This document shows positions 10,555-20,669 of a DNA stretch of 28,068 nt, piece by piece (positions within the stretch are counted from its first letter, which is position 1; the number at the start of each line of letters is the position of its first letter). Made by a program: the position numbers and the translations under genes. The DNA comes from Acanthamoeba castellanii str. Neff (taxonomy: Eukaryota > Discosea > Longamoebia > Acanthamoebidae): positions 1 to 28,068 of the forward strand of contig NW_004457616.1 of assembly GCF_000313135.1 (NCBI RefSeq), read 5' to 3'. The notes under the pieces were generated by a model that had not been told where the DNA came from, made no database searches, and was given only the letters and a program-made list of their open reading frames with translations.

Positions 10555-13500
10555 TCAGCCGCGCCTCTTGCTGAGACGCCAGGCGTTGGGCTCGCGGTAC
10601 TTGTCGAAGAGGGGCTCGACCTTCTCCTGGCGCTTGCGCTTGGAGAGCTTGGTCGGGTCGGAGACGCGGTAGAACTTGGGGGCGAACTCGACGAGCCACT
10701 TGGGTTCGATCATGAGGACCTCGCGCATGTACTCCTTGGTGGTGAGGACGAGCTCCTGGTAGATGACCCACTCGGGGTTCTTCTGGAAGAGGGCCGACGA
10801 CGGGTGGATATATACAGGCTGGCCCTCGGTGAGGGTCTTGTAGCCCTCCTGGGGGTCCTTGCGCGCGGCGTGGGCGAAGAAGCCGCTGACGATGGCCTTG
10901 CGCACGGCGCTGTAGTTCTTGCCGGCGGAGGTTACCTCCATCTTGTAGCGGTCCATGATGGTGAGAAGCTGCTTGCGGATGTCCTGGGCGCGACGCATCG
11001 ACCGGGCCTGGATGAAGTTCTCGTAGCACCACGGGTTGGAGAAGTTGTTGCTCTTCCACGCCTCGTAGACCGCGAGCAGGGTGAGGTGGTCGCCCTCGAC
11101 CTGGTGGAACTTGGCCTTCTTCTGGTCGGCCTGCGCCTGCTTCTCCTTGGGTCGGTAGAAGACGTTCTGCACCGAGAGCATGGCCACCACCGTGAGGATC
11201 TCGTCGGCGCAGCCCAGCTCGACCGACGTGATGAGCATCTTCGAGAGCTGCGGCTCCAGCGGGAACTCGGCCATCTTGCGCCCGAGGCGCGTGAGCAGGC
11301 CCTCCTCGTCGAGCGCGCCCAGCGAGTAGAGCTGCTCCATGGCCACGATCAGCGTCTGCACCGGCGGCGGGTCCATGAAGTCGAAGCCCAGCATGTCGTT
11401 GATGCCCATCGCCTTGAGCGTGAGCACCGTGTTGGCCAGGTTCGTGCGCTGGATCTCGGGCACCGACGTCGGCAGCATCTCGTTTTTGTAGGCGCCCTCC
11501 GTGTACAGCCGGTAGCACTTACCGGGGCCTGTTCGTCCGGCACGGCCGGCCCTCTGCCTCGCGGCCGCCTGCGAGATCGGGCATACGACGAGCGAGTCCA
11601 TCCCCATCTTCGGGTTGTAGACCTTCTGCTTGACGAAGCCCGGGTCGACGACGTAGTAGATGCCGTCGATAGTGACCGACGTCTCGGCAATGTTGGTGGC
11701 CACGACCACCTTTCGCGAGCCCCTGGCCGCCGGCTCGAAGATTCGCGTCTGCATCTCGGAGGGCAGGGCCGAGTAGACGGGCAGGATGACCAGCTCGGGC
11801 ACCATCGGGCCGAGCGACTTCATTCGCTCGTAGAGGATCTGGCACGCCGTGTCGATCTCCTCCTGACCCGTAAGGAAGAGCAGGACGTCGCCGGGCGGCT
11901 CGGAGAGATGGATCTGCATGACGGTGATGAGAGCCGCGTCGAGGTAGTCGGTCTCGGGCGACTTGGTGTAGAGGATCTCGACGGGGAACGTGCGGCCGGG
12001 GATGGTGAAGATGGGGCAGTTGCTGAAGTAGGTGGAGAACTTCTCGGCATCGAGCGTGGCCGACGTGATGATGAGCTTGAGGTCGGGGCGGTTCTGCGTC
12101 GCCTTCTTCAGCAGGCCGAAGAGGACGTCCGTGTGGATGGTGCGCTCGTGGGCCTCGTCGAGCATGAGCACCGAGTACTTGGACAGATCGGGGTCGAGGA
12201 GGCACTCGCGCAGCAGCATACCGTCGGTCATGTACTTGATCTTGGTCTCCGGGCTGGTGCAGTCCTCGAAACGGATGGCGTAGCCGACCTCCTGGCCCAG
12301 GCGGCAACCGAATTCTTCGGCCACGCGCTTGGCGACGGACATGGCAGCCACACGCCTGGGCTGCGTGCACCCGATCATGCCACGCGAGGCGTAGCCGGCT
12401 TCGGCCAGGTACTGCGTCATCTGCGTCGTCTTGCCGGATCCCGTCTCGCCGATGACGACCAGCAATTGGTTGTCGTGCATGGCCTTGAGGAGCTCCTCGC
12501 GCAGCTTGAAGATCGGCAGGCTCTCGCGTTGCTCGATGATCGAGGTCTTGGTGGCCTGACCGTAGCGGGCGTTGGAGCCGCCGAGGTAGTTCTTCTTCCA
12601 CTCGGGCAGCTCGTAGGTGGGCGCGCCGATGCCGCGCAGCTCCTGGGCGATGTGACGCTCGCCGGGCTCGGGCATGGGATCTTCCCAGGGACGGTTGAGA
12701 TCCTTGGGGATGGAGTCGAGCATCTGCTTGCGCTGCTCGTCACGCAGCTCGCGTCGCTCCTTGGACAGGGCCGACTGGGTCATGGCCGCACGCTGGAGGG
12801 AGCCGTCGGGGTTGCGCACCACCTTGATCGGCGACAGCTGAATGTGGCTGAAGCGCGTCTGGCCACGCAGGAAGGGCGCCTCGACCTCGCTTAGCTCCAC
12901 CTCGAGCTCCTCCTCGTTCTCCTCGACGTTGTTGAGTACGCCGTTGGTCTCGTCGAAGCCGGGCATCTCGCGCGCGTCGACCACGCCGGCAGCGGCGAGC
13001 TGCTTCCACTCCCACTTCTCGGGCGACGACATGCGCTTGATCGGGCGGTGCGGCGTGGACTCGTCCTCTTCGGCGCGCGATCGTACCCGCACGTTGGGCG
13101 CGCTGGGGTTGTGGCTGGTGTCCTCGTCGGTCTTGCGCGGCAGCAGGTCCTTGCCCGTCTGCTGGTCGACCTCGCGCATGGTCAAGCTGACCTTCTCGCC
13201 GGCCACGCCGAGCACCTTCACTTTCACCTTCTCGCCACGCTTGATGGCGTCGTTGGCGTTGGTGAGGCGACCACCCGCTCGGATTTCGGACACGTGCACG
13301 AGGCCCTCCTTGCGGCCGCGCACGCCTTCCAGCGACACGAAGCATCCGAATTCCTTGACGGTTCGCACAGTGCCGTCGTAAATCTTGTACTTGACCGGCT
13401 CATCATCGTCTCGCGCGGGCGGCTTGAACGCTGGCCTGTCTCGATCACGGTCGCGACCGTGGCGATCGGGGCTGCGGCTCCTGCGGCTTCGATCTCGATC

Positions 13501-14052
13501 CCTCCTATCTCTATCATAATCGTCATCTCTACCTCGCCTGCCCCTATCGTCGTCCCTTCCCCTCCCGTCCCGCTCTCTGTCTCTGCTGTGATGATCTCCC
13601 CTCTCGCGATCCCTCGAAGCCGGCTCGTGATCGTCCTCCCGCTTTCGCTTTCTATCGTCTGCCACCGGAGGGACAGGCTCTTCCTCCTCAACGATCTTCA
13701 TCATGCGAGCGGCGTAGTTGTCTGGCACGGCGAGGCCAGGGAATTGGTTGGCTAGCACATTCGAATGGGCCGCAGCCACTTGCGCAGGGGCCGCACTACC
13801 CCCGCTCTGCGCCTTCGATGGCTTCATTCGCTGGATGATGTGGAAGAGCTTCTCGACCAGAACCTCGGGAAAATCGGCTCCATTCTCGGACAGCGCCCCC
13901 GAGAAGGCAGGCAGGGTGGGGTTCTTTTCCGCGATGTCGACGATGAATTCGGCCAGCACCTTGTCGCTCATGCCCGCGCCGAGGTGGTTCTCCAGCTCTG
14001 TGCATATCTTCGACACCAGCGACAAAAGCTGAAGCTTCTCTATTTCGTCCAT
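10555..14052 (-). CDS. DHX8: DEAH-box RNA helicase DHX8/Prp22 (spliceosome mRNA release)
   Basis: ATP-dependent helicase that releases spliced mRNA from the post-catalytic spliceosome. A single uninterrupted frame gives 1165 residues (human DHX8 is about 1220). Order: N-terminal helical segment (1-110), an arginine/aspartate RS-like region (about 125-205), an S1 RNA-binding domain (about 222-297; [19 protein letters not shown] and GLVHVSEIR), a linker, RecA1 with Walker [11 protein letters not shown] (about 533), DEAH (about 631) and SAT (about 661), RecA2 with [20 protein letters not shown] and [12 protein letters not shown] (about 829), then the winged-helix/ratchet/OB C-terminal region. 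The S1 domain plus RS-like region identifies DHX8/Prp22 among DEAH helicases. ATG at 14052 chosen because the protein then begins with the conserved DEIEKL(Q)[12 protein letters not shown] region; the frame upstream (to 14424) has no such similarity. No introns, unlike nearly all neighbours. Confidence 0.96.
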   Translation of the reverse strand: MDEIEKLQLLSLVSKICTELENHLGAGMSDKVLAEFIVDIAEKNPTLPAFSGALSENGADFPEVLVEKLFHIIQRMKPSKAQSGGSAAPAQVAAAHSNVLANQFPGLAVPDNYAARMMKIVEEEEPVPPVADDRKRKREDDHEPASRDRERGDHHSRDRERDGRGRDDDRGRRGRDDDYDRDRRDRDRSRRSRSPDRHGRDRDRDRPAFKPPARDDDEPVKYKIYDGTVRTVKEFGCFVSLEGVRGRKEGLVHVSEIRAGGRLTNANDAIKRGEKVKVKVLGVAGEKVSLTMREVDQQTGKDLLPRKTDEDTSHNPSAPNVRVRSRAEEDESTPHRPIKRMSSPEKWEWKQLAAAGVVDAREMPGFDETNGVLNNVEENEEELEVELSEVEAPFLRGQTRFSHIQLSPIKVVRNPDGSLQRAAMTQSALSKERRELRDEQRKQMLDSIPKDLNRPWEDPMPEPGERHIAQELRGIGAPTYELPEWKKNYLGGSNARYGQATKTSIIEQRESLPIFKLREELLKAMHDNQLLVVIGETGSGKTTQMTQYLAEAGYASRGMIGCTQPRRVAAMSVAKRVAEEFGCRLGQEVGYAIRFEDCTSPETKIKYMTDGMLLRECLLDPDLSKYSVLMLDEAHERTIHTDVLFGLLKKATQNRPDLKLIITSATLDAEKFSTYFSNCPIFTIPGRTFPVEILYTKSPETDYLDAALITVMQIHLSEPPGDVLLFLTGQEEIDTACQILYERMKSLGPMVPELVILPVYSALPSEMQTRIFEPAARGSRKVVVATNIAETSVTIDGIYYVVDPGFVKQKVYNPKMGMDSLVVCPISQAAARQRAGRAGRTGPGKCYRLYTEGAYKNEMLPTSVPEIQRTNLANTVLTLKAMGINDMLGFDFMDPPPVQTLIVAMEQLYSLGALDEEGLLTRLGRKMAEFPLEPQLSKMLITSVELGCADEILTVVAMLSVQNVFYRPKEKQAQADQKKAKFHQVEGDHLTLLAVYEAWKSNNFSNPWCYENFIQARSMRRAQDIRKQLLTIMDRYKMEVTSAGKNYSAVRKAIVSGFFAHAARKDPQEGYKTLTEGQPVYIHPSSALFQKNPEWVIYQELVLTTKEYMREVLMIEPKWLVEFAPKFYRVSDPTKLSKRKRQEKVEPLFDKYREPNAWRLSKRRG

Positions 14053-14715
14053 CCTTCGCCACAGACTAATGCAATTCGAAACGCAGATGCGCAGGCAAGT
14101 GCAGAAAATAATTGGCGAGGAAAAGGTGGCGAAAAAGTTTTTTACTCCTGACATTCCGGGAATTTGTCCACATTGTCGCACACGCAACCACCGCGAGCTG
14201 ATGGGCGCGTGAGCGATGCAGAGGGCGCAGGGCAAGGTCGATCGACTGCTAGCTTGGTCGTACGCAAGCACCAGGTCTTGTGTCTGCCCTGGACCATGGT
14301 CTGTGCCGAGCGGCCCGCACAAGAGAACAAAGCCATAAAAGGCAAAATGCTGTGAGATACCCTTCTCAACTCCACCAGCATGCACGTTGGCTTCTCTCTG
14401 TCTTTTTGTGTCCGGAGCTTGCACGATTATTTTCGGTCACTTCTCGCCACTGATCACATCATGCTCTTTGAAGAATCCGCAGGCGGACCACCACGGCCTC
14501 AGCTTGGAATTCCTGACGTGAGGTCACCCCCTCGTAACGATTAGATGACGCTGACGGTCTGGTATCGAGACCCTGTGCAACCCGAAAGCCGACATTCTGG
14601 GCCGGAAGCTGGCTGTTCCTTCTGTTTCTTCCTCCTGCTGTGCCAGCAGCTGCCACCTCGCGATTCCTTCCTTCTCGGCCGCGCACGAACGGCCGTGCCC
14701 TCGACGCGCACTACC
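14053..14715. other. Intergenic region upstream of DHX8
   Basis: About 660 bp, divergent between DHX8 (minus) and the small plus-strand membrane ORF. Short frames on both strands have no recognisable domains. It probably holds the DHX8 promoter and 5' UTR. Extension of the membrane ORF to an upstream in-frame ATG at 14545 is possible. Confidence 0.4.
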
Positions 14716-14916
14716 ATGCTGGCGATTCTGGGACAGTTCGTCTTCTCCCCCACCTTCGTGCTGGTGGCAACGCCAGCGCTCATACTCCTCGCGATCGTTT
14801 TCTACTACATACCCGCGGCTATGCGGATGCACGCCGCCACCACCCTGCTTAGTTTCGCGCCAATTGTTGCCTCGCTCACCTTCTTCTGCCTCGACAGTGC
14901 CATCCACTCCGCATAA
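14716..14916 (+). CDS. Small hydrophobic protein, two predicted membrane helices
   Basis: 66 residues, not recognised. Two hydrophobic helices: VFSPTFVLVATPALILLAIV (about residues 8-27) and LLSFAPIVASLTFFCLD (about 43-59), joined by YYIPAAMRMHAATT. The stop is TAA at 14914. A longer version from ATG 14545 would be 123 residues, but the added part is Cys/Ser-rich and looks non-coding. A competing frame on the minus strand (14931-14524) is hydrophilic and less convincing. Function unknown; support is only the hydrophobic pattern and GC-rich codon usage. Confidence 0.4.
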   Translation: MLAILGQFVFSPTFVLVATPALILLAIVFYYIPAAMRMHAATTLLSFAPIVASLTFFCLDSAIHSA

Positions 14917-14964
14917 TCTTCTTCCCTTCACCAGAAATGAAACACAAAGAACGAAAGCGAAGCG

Positions 14965-15663
14965 GAAATGTTTTTATTTTTATTTTCTTTCAACAGAATA
15001 TTATCTCTCCAGCCTTGTAAAACAATGGTTAAGACCAAAACTAGAAAAACAGTGGTGCCCTCCAGCTCTATTCATGATGTAAACACAGGCCTGGAATACT
15101 GTGCTTGTGCCTGGAGGTACAAGGTTACCTTCTGGTGACACCAACCCCACTCTGGGCCAAGGTTGGATTGGACCAGGTCATTTGTTCACCTTCTCCACAC
15201 CTTTATTCTGTTTGGTCTCCACTCTCCTTTTGTGTGCTGCACATGTCATCCATCTGTTGTTCCATAGAAGGTATGATTTTACATGTATTATTTTTAATTT
15301 GACAGTGGTTGATGTTATTCTTGAGGGCACAAATCATCTACCTCATAATTTTGTTGGTTTCATGGTCTCTGCATTCAGTGACCCCTTGTTTTATTCTTGG
15401 TGCTCAAATTAGGAAGTTCAAGAAATGGGATGTTTCAACAGTTGATCTCTACAAATGGTGGCTGCCACAAGCAGCACCCACATGTGCCATCAACTTAATC
15501 CCAGTTGCAGGACTCCACCCAAGGTTATGCTACAAGTGAAACCCCCCCAACAAACACAAGAACACCTGGCCTGATTGTTTATTTTTTTATATTTAAAAAA
15601 CCAATAACAGTTACAGTTTTGTGCAAATAGGAATAACATGTGCAGGGTTCTGCAGCCAGGAGG
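14965..15663. other. CpG-free, AT-richer island of unknown origin
   Basis: Reading base by base, no CG dinucleotide occurs between 14965 and 15663 (about 700 bp), while flanking DNA has one every 10 bp or so. TG and CA are common, as in a CpG-decayed mobile element. Plus-strand frames at 15101-15412 and 15309-15539 give hydrophobic or aromatic peptides (for example KKWDVSTVDLYKWWLPQAAP) without a recognised family; a 36-nt GT-AG segment (15271-15305) could be an intron. It may be a decayed transposon or a captured insert. Confidence 0.55.
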
Positions 15664-15726
15664 CGCTGACATACTGGGGAGGTGGTGGCCTCTCGCAGCG
15701 TGCAGGGCTGGCTGGGCAGGGGTGGT

Positions 15727-18700
15727 TCATGTGCTCGTTGACTTGCGTTCGTAGCGGTAGGCGATCAGCTCGAAAGGCGCGTCTGCACGCACAGACCACC
15801 ACGCAACTGATCAGACCTATCCACGACAAACCACACGGGGAAGACGCTGGTTTGACCCGGGGGGGGGCACCTGTGGGTCGATCAGTCACACCCAACACCA
15901 GGGAGAGTTCTTGGCCTTCCTGCAGCGTTTGCGTGGCTCCCCTGCCGACAAGGACCTCGTTGATGTAGGTGCCATTGGTACTGTTTGTGTAGTTCACGAT
16001 TGAACCGCGTTAGTATGTTGTCTCTGAGACGCTTGGGTGGTGGTGGGTGGTGGTGTGTGAAGGTACCTCGTATCCTCCACGACCACCTCGAAGCTCGGGT
16101 GCTTGAATTGCTTCAAGTGCTGCGGATTCTTGCGGTAGCAACGCACTCCGTACCTGTTCCGAGACAAGCGCAGTTTGGGTGAGAACGGACATCGACCGAC
16201 CGACCGAAACCAAACGGAGAGCAGACGAGGCACACGGTCTGCGGACGTAACGTACCTGCACTCTGGCGCCCCATCGCTCGGCGACAGCTCGAGCGACGGC
16301 GTGTCGTTGCTCTCGTCACCTTGCGAGGCAAGGAGCAATCTTCGTTGCACGACAGAGACTTTGCAGTGCTTGGTACTAATATGTGTATTCTTGAATCGGC
16401 AGGCGGGGTGGCAAGTCGAGTGTCGGCCCATCAACACACCTGAGCTCACGCACGCACGGTAAATCACACACACAACACAACGAGCGTAAGACACGCTCAC
16501 CAGACTAGGTCATGGAGCGAGCAGCGGGTCGCACCGTCTTCGGGGATGGCCACACTCTTGAACTTGGGGTTGAGGGAAACCAGCTTGCCAAACTGGCCGT
16601 ACTCCTCTTCCTCTTCCTCCTGACGATCGCCTGCAGTCATCGCGCGTCAGCTTGTTTGAGGCCACCACATGAACACATTGGGCCACACATGAAGCAGTGG
16701 GTGGGCATACCGGCGCCGGGCCTGCTTCTGGAGCTGTGCTCGCTGCGCTTCTCCGTCTTCTTATTCCCCTGCTCACTCGTGGTGTGTCCCCGCTCCTCCC
16801 CACGGCTTCTTCGCTTGGCGCCTGCGGCCTGCTCCCTCTTCGTGCCCTCGTCTTCGTCCACCATCTTCCTCTTCTTCGACTTGGCGGGCACCACCCCGAA
16901 TCCTGCAAGTGTAGACGCCCACGACGCAGTCTCCTGTCAGGCCACACGCGCAGCAAGGCGAGGGATCGTGTGTGTGTGTGTGTGTGTGTGTCATCGGTAC
17001 CGGGCGACTCCTCGTCTTCAAATTCAAGCGGCGGCGTCGGTTCGTAGACTAGCGCATCGACCAGCGTGGGCGTCTCTTGGATGGCGGCCTTCTTGTTGCT
17101 GTTCGTCTTCTCCTTCTTCTCCTTCTTCCGTTTCTTGTCCGTGTTCTGCTCCTCCAGGAGGCGAGCCAGCGACGAGGCGCCCAAGCTCGTGTCCAGCTGC
17201 GTGGGCTGGCTGTCGATCTGCGTCGGGTTGTCGTCGGTCAGCGTCGGCGGCAGGCCCGCGCCGCTGCTGCCCAGCAGGTTAAAGGCGGGGAGGTCGGCCT
17301 GGGTGGGTATCGAACCCAGGCTCTCGCCCTCAGTGTCCGACAGCACGAACATCGAGAGGTCCATCTGTGTCGACGTGTTGAGCGCGTCGACCTGCGTCGG
17401 TGCGCGCATCAGCGACGACGGCGGGTCCTCCTGCGTGGGTCCCATCAGCGACGAGTCGAGCGAGCCCGGGCGCAAGCCCTTCCTCTTCTCCTTCTTCTCC
17501 TTCTTCTCCGCGTTGTTCTTCTTGCTAGCCGCCTTCCAGCTGCTCGAGGCATCGTCTTCATCCTCGTCATCCTCGTCTTCTTCGTAGGCGCCGCCCTTGA
17601 CGTAGTCGTCGAGATAGACTTCATCGTCTTGCGTCGAGGTGTCGAGCAGCAGTAGCGACGTGTCCAGCGATGTGTCCTCCTCGAGCGCCTTCCCCTTGGG
17701 CTTGAGGCCTCCCGCGTCGCCGCGCCATCCCTTGCGCATGGGCGAGGCGCAGGGCGATGGCGGCCCCAAGTTGCGCCCGCGGCCGCCAGACCTGAGTCGA
17801 ATGGGACTGACCCCGCCAAGCAGGCCTCCGTCGTCGCTCTGCGTGGGTCGATGGAGGAGGTCCGAGCTCTGGCTGATGTGGCACCGGACCTCGTCTTCGG
17901 TCTGCGTGGGCTGGCCCAGCATGGCGTCGAGGTCGTCGTAGGCCACCGACGAGTCGCCCTGGGACTGGGACTGCGACAGCGACGGCGACGACGAGATGAG
18001 GTCGGTTTGCGTGGCCTGCGACATCAGGCGCCGCCACTGCGACGCCGTCGGTCCGGTGGTCGTGGTCGAGCTGGACGAAGCGAGCGCAGCCTTTGCCTTC
18101 TTCGCCTTGTCCGCCCGACGCTTGCGCTTGCCGGTGGTGCCTGGCGACGACGGTGACGACGGCGCCACGGGCGACAGAGCCCAGGGCGACCGCGGCGCGC
18201 CGCCGTCGTGCTGCGTGGGCGAGTCCAGGTGGCGGAGGTACGAGTGCTGCGGCGAGGGCGTCGTGGGCGAACGCGGCGGAGTGGCGAGCGGCGACGACGA
18301 CGCGGACAGCAGCGGCATCGGTGAGTCCGACTGCGTGGCCTGGTCGAGCAGCAGGTGGTACGGGTTGGGGCTGAGCGAGGGCGAGCGCGACGCCACCACC
18401 TCGGCCTTGGCCCGCTTGGTCTTGGCCCGGCCGCGTGACGATCGTCGCGGAGAGTGGTCCACCTGGGTGGGCAGCTCGTCCAGCTGGGTGCTGGTCGCCA
18501 GTAGCGGCACATCGAGCTGCGTAGGCAGCTCCTCCAGCGCGCCGGCGCTGCTGGTGGTGGTGGTTGCGCCCGACGCGGGTGCCTTCTCGACTTCTTCCTC
18601 CTCTTCCTCCTCTACTTCGTTGGCCTTGGCGACCGCCGCGAGGTTGTTTCTTCGCCTATTGAGCATGGTCTTCAGTCGGCCACCGCCGACCTGAGCAGCT

Positions 18701-19068
18701 GCTGTAGGCTTCGTTGTGTCGCCCGCTCGGCCCTCGATGGCCTTGATCATGTTCTCTGGCCGCTTGGTGCTGGGCTTCGGTGCAGGCTTCTTCGCGACCT
18801 CTTCTTCTTTGTCTTGGTCTTCCTCCCCCTCCTTTTCCTCGCCTCGAGGTTTGCTGCTCGCTTCTGGTTTCATCTCCTCTTCTTCTTGCTCTTCGTCCTG
18901 CTTGCCCTTCGACTTCTTTTTCGCCCGCTTTGCCCGAGTGTTGGCAGCATTTGAAGATGTCGCCGCTGCTTTAGGTTTGCTTTTGCTGGTCGCCTCTTCG
19001 CGCTTCTTGGGGACAGCACTCCTCATCCAGGGCAGTTTGCGCGTGGTCGCCACCACCGGCTTATCCAT
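15727..19068 (-). CDS. TQxD-repeat protein with C-terminal FHA domain containing a PBZ zinc finger
   Basis: Probable DNA-damage signalling scaffold. Exons 19068-17001, 16902-16711, 16630-16535, 16439-16256, 16153-16067, 15980-15892 and 15782-15727 sum to 2772 nt, exactly 924 codons, with every phase matching. Residues 1-165 are basic/acidic and disordered. From about 183 to 670, 14 TQxD motifs (TQLD, TQVD, TQSD, TQHD, TQTD, TQDD, TQED, TQMD, TQAD, TQID), one TQTE and two TLxD variants lie in Ser/Pro/acidic linkers with Lys-rich patches. The C-terminal FHA domain (about 763-920) begins FGKLVSLNPKF and has MGRHS (R791), ISTKHC (S807, H810) and STNGTYIN (N878), so the phospho-Thr-binding residues are kept. 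Between the latter two sits a C-x5-C-x6-H-x5-H PBZ finger (C846, C852, H859, H865; YGVRCYRKNPQH). Closest concepts are MDC1, Rad53/Chk2 and APLF; orthology is not claimed. Confidence 0.9.
16968..16991. repeat. (TG)n microsatellite in an intron
   Basis: About 12 TG units in the first intron of the FHA gene (17000-16903), close to its donor. Confidence 0.85.
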
Positions 19069-19182
19069 TCCCGCCAAAATCGATGCTATCAATTATCTAT
19101 CGCTCCAAATCGATTTTGCTCCGCGATAGATCACTTCAACTTGTCGACGTGAAATTTTCGGGCTTGGAATGCGACGAATTTC
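19069..19182. promoter_or_regulatory. Short divergent promoter, FHA gene and plus-strand ORF
   Basis: 114 bp between head-to-head starts (19068 minus, 19183 plus). It contains AAATCGAT near 19079 and again near 19111 (AAATCGATTTT), a repeated candidate site, in otherwise AT-richer DNA. No function was assigned to the repeated motif. Confidence 0.45.
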
Positions 19183-19425
19183 ATGTCGTCAGGCGCTTTG
19201 GGCGTGGCCTGCATGGCGTGTCCAGTGGTGCGCAGCGATGACGAGCCGAGCTTCCTGTGCACCGCGGCCGAGGCCCTGCTTCACTGGCGCGCAGCAGCTG
19301 AGTTCAAAGACGTGCTGGCCAGGGCCACACACTTTGGCGTGTGGCAGCACCAGACGCAGCGCGAGGTGCGCAACGGCGAGCAGGTGTCGCTGTTCCTGGT
19401 GTCGGTTGTGGAGGTGACCAATTGA
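19183..19425 (+). CDS. Unrecognised 80-residue protein, or first exon of a gene split by the copia element
   Basis: The frame runs from MSSGALGVACMACP through SFLCTAAEALLHWRAAAEFK and ATHFGVWQHQTQREVRN to LFLVSVVEVTN and a stop. GC-rich, codon-like composition and balanced amino acids suggest real coding sequence; no family was recognised. The last codons overlap a GTGACC donor-like site (19420), so this could be only a 5' exon. Beyond the retrotransposon, plus-strand host sequence near 23021-23080 (LTRAFDKFVDTLRAMCAVV) and 23166-23331 (FDHVCDCPICMVRLPHV) also looks exon-like, so one host gene may span the insertion. That link is inference. Confidence 0.4.
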   Translation: MSSGALGVACMACPVVRSDDEPSFLCTAAEALLHWRAAAEFKDVLARATHFGVWQHQTQREVRNGEQVSLFLVSVVEVTN

Positions 19426-19495
19426 GCGCGTGTCCTCCAATCAAGCTGCCAGCGGCCTACAAGACACCTCTGTTTGCATCCTCGTAGTACACTTT

Positions 19496-19662
19496 TGTTG
19501 GAGAGTATGAGGGAGATGCGAGAGAAGATACAATGTGTTGTATTGTTGGAGCAAATGACAAAGTCAAAAGAATACAGAATTGACTATTTAAGGCGTGTGA
19601 GACATTGGGAGTTTGGAGAGCGTGGTGGAGTCTATAACTGGAAGAGAGTGTTATCTCCAACA
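19496..19662 (-). repeat. 167-bp 3' LTR of the copia element
   Basis: On the minus strand it starts TGTTGGAG and ends CTCCAACA, a perfect 8-bp inverted terminal repeat in the canonical TG...CA form. A purine-rich tract (TTGAGGGTG) lies just upstream on the sense strand, where the polypurine tract belongs. A TTAAATAG TATA-like stretch occurs inside. Confidence 0.8.
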
Positions 19663-19681
19663 CACCCTCAATCAATGTAGG

Positions 19682-20669
19682 TTATACTGGAAACTGGAGG
19701 AGACAAAGAAGGTCATTCTGCTTGATGTGAGGGAGAGCCTTCATTAGAATGTTGGCCAGCATTGTGGTTGTTGGTTCATGCTTGAGGGTGATGAGTCCTT
19801 TGGTGATCATGTCATGGACATGATGCAGTTTGATGTTGTAGTGTTTGATTCTTGAGTGGAACATGGTCTGCTGCTGGTTGGCAATCATGATTGTGCTCTG
19901 GTTGTTGTTGCTCTGGTTGTGGTTGTGATTGTGCTCAGATGATTGGGTTGGACTGGTCAATGTTGAGGCTGATGAAGAACTTGTGAACATAGATCACTTG
20001 CTTTGTTGCTTCAGAAATTGAGTTGAATTTGGCTTCAGTGGAGGAGAGAGTGACAGTGGTCTGTGTCTTTGAGGTCCACATGATGGGTCCTCCTGTGAGT
20101 AGGAAGAAGTAGCTGGAGATGGACTTGTGGTTGATTGGGTTGGCTCCCCAGTCCATGTCACAGTACCTGATCAGGATGAAGTCAGTCAGAGAGATGGAGT
20201 CCAGTCGCCTGTATGTGATGGCCAGATCTCAGGTGCCCTTGAGGTAGTGTAGGATGTGTTTTGCTGTGGTCCAGTGTGTGTTGTTGAAGGACACCATGAA
20301 GCAGGAGAGGTAGCTGACAGTGTATGCAATGTCTGGTCTCAACACAATGGCAATGTAGAGCAGCTTGCCAATGATTTGGCAGTATGGTATCTTGTCACTC
20401 AGTGTTTCACTGTTGTTGAGTGTGAGTCCAACCTCCATGGGTGTGGTTGCTGGGTTGCAGTTGCTCATGTTGAATGTCTGCAGGAGCTTGTTGATGTGTC
20501 CATGTTGGTGGAGTTGCATGAGTCCATCAACATGGTTGTAGTTGATCTTCATGCTGAGGATTGATGTGGCAGCACTGAGGTCCTTCATGGTGCACTTGTT
20601 GGATAGAATCTTCTTGATGGTGTTGATGTCATTGGGTTTGGTGATGATGAGGCAGTTGTCAACATATAT
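19682..20669 (-). pseudogene. Copia RT (C-terminal half) and RNase H, degenerate
   Basis: RT fragment begins at the active-site strand, here YVDN instead of the usual YVDD, then LIITKPNDIN, MKDLSAATSILSMKI and HILHYLKGT. A stop (TGA) follows LKGT in frame. RNase H has DMDWGA (catalytic Asp), SSTEAKF (catalytic Glu) and, in another frame, SRIKHYNIKLHHVHDM and ANILMKALP near the end. The frame changes between about 19990 and 19935. The enzyme is inactive on several counts. Confidence 0.85.

Noticed and set aside
10333..12894. 853-residue plus-strand open frame
   Set aside because: It lies antisense to the DHX8 helicase and is Leu/Glu/Arg-rich, as expected when GC-rich codons are read in the opposite frame. 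No domain and no splice structure.
14053..14424. Extension of DHX8 upstream to 14424
   Set aside because: The frame is open but Cys-rich and unlike any DHX8 N-terminus; ATG 14052 gives the expected conserved start.
15027..15140. Selenoprotein-like frame ending in TGA (CACAWRYKVTFW)
   Set aside because: No following homologous sequence and no visible SECIS-like hairpin; it lies in the CpG-free decayed island.
16378..16500. Alternative FHA splice using GTGAGC near 16496 and TTAG at 16378
   Set aside because: Would remove the MGR strand and the binding-site Ser. The donor at 16534 joined to 16439 gives a complete FHA core and an exact 924-codon total.
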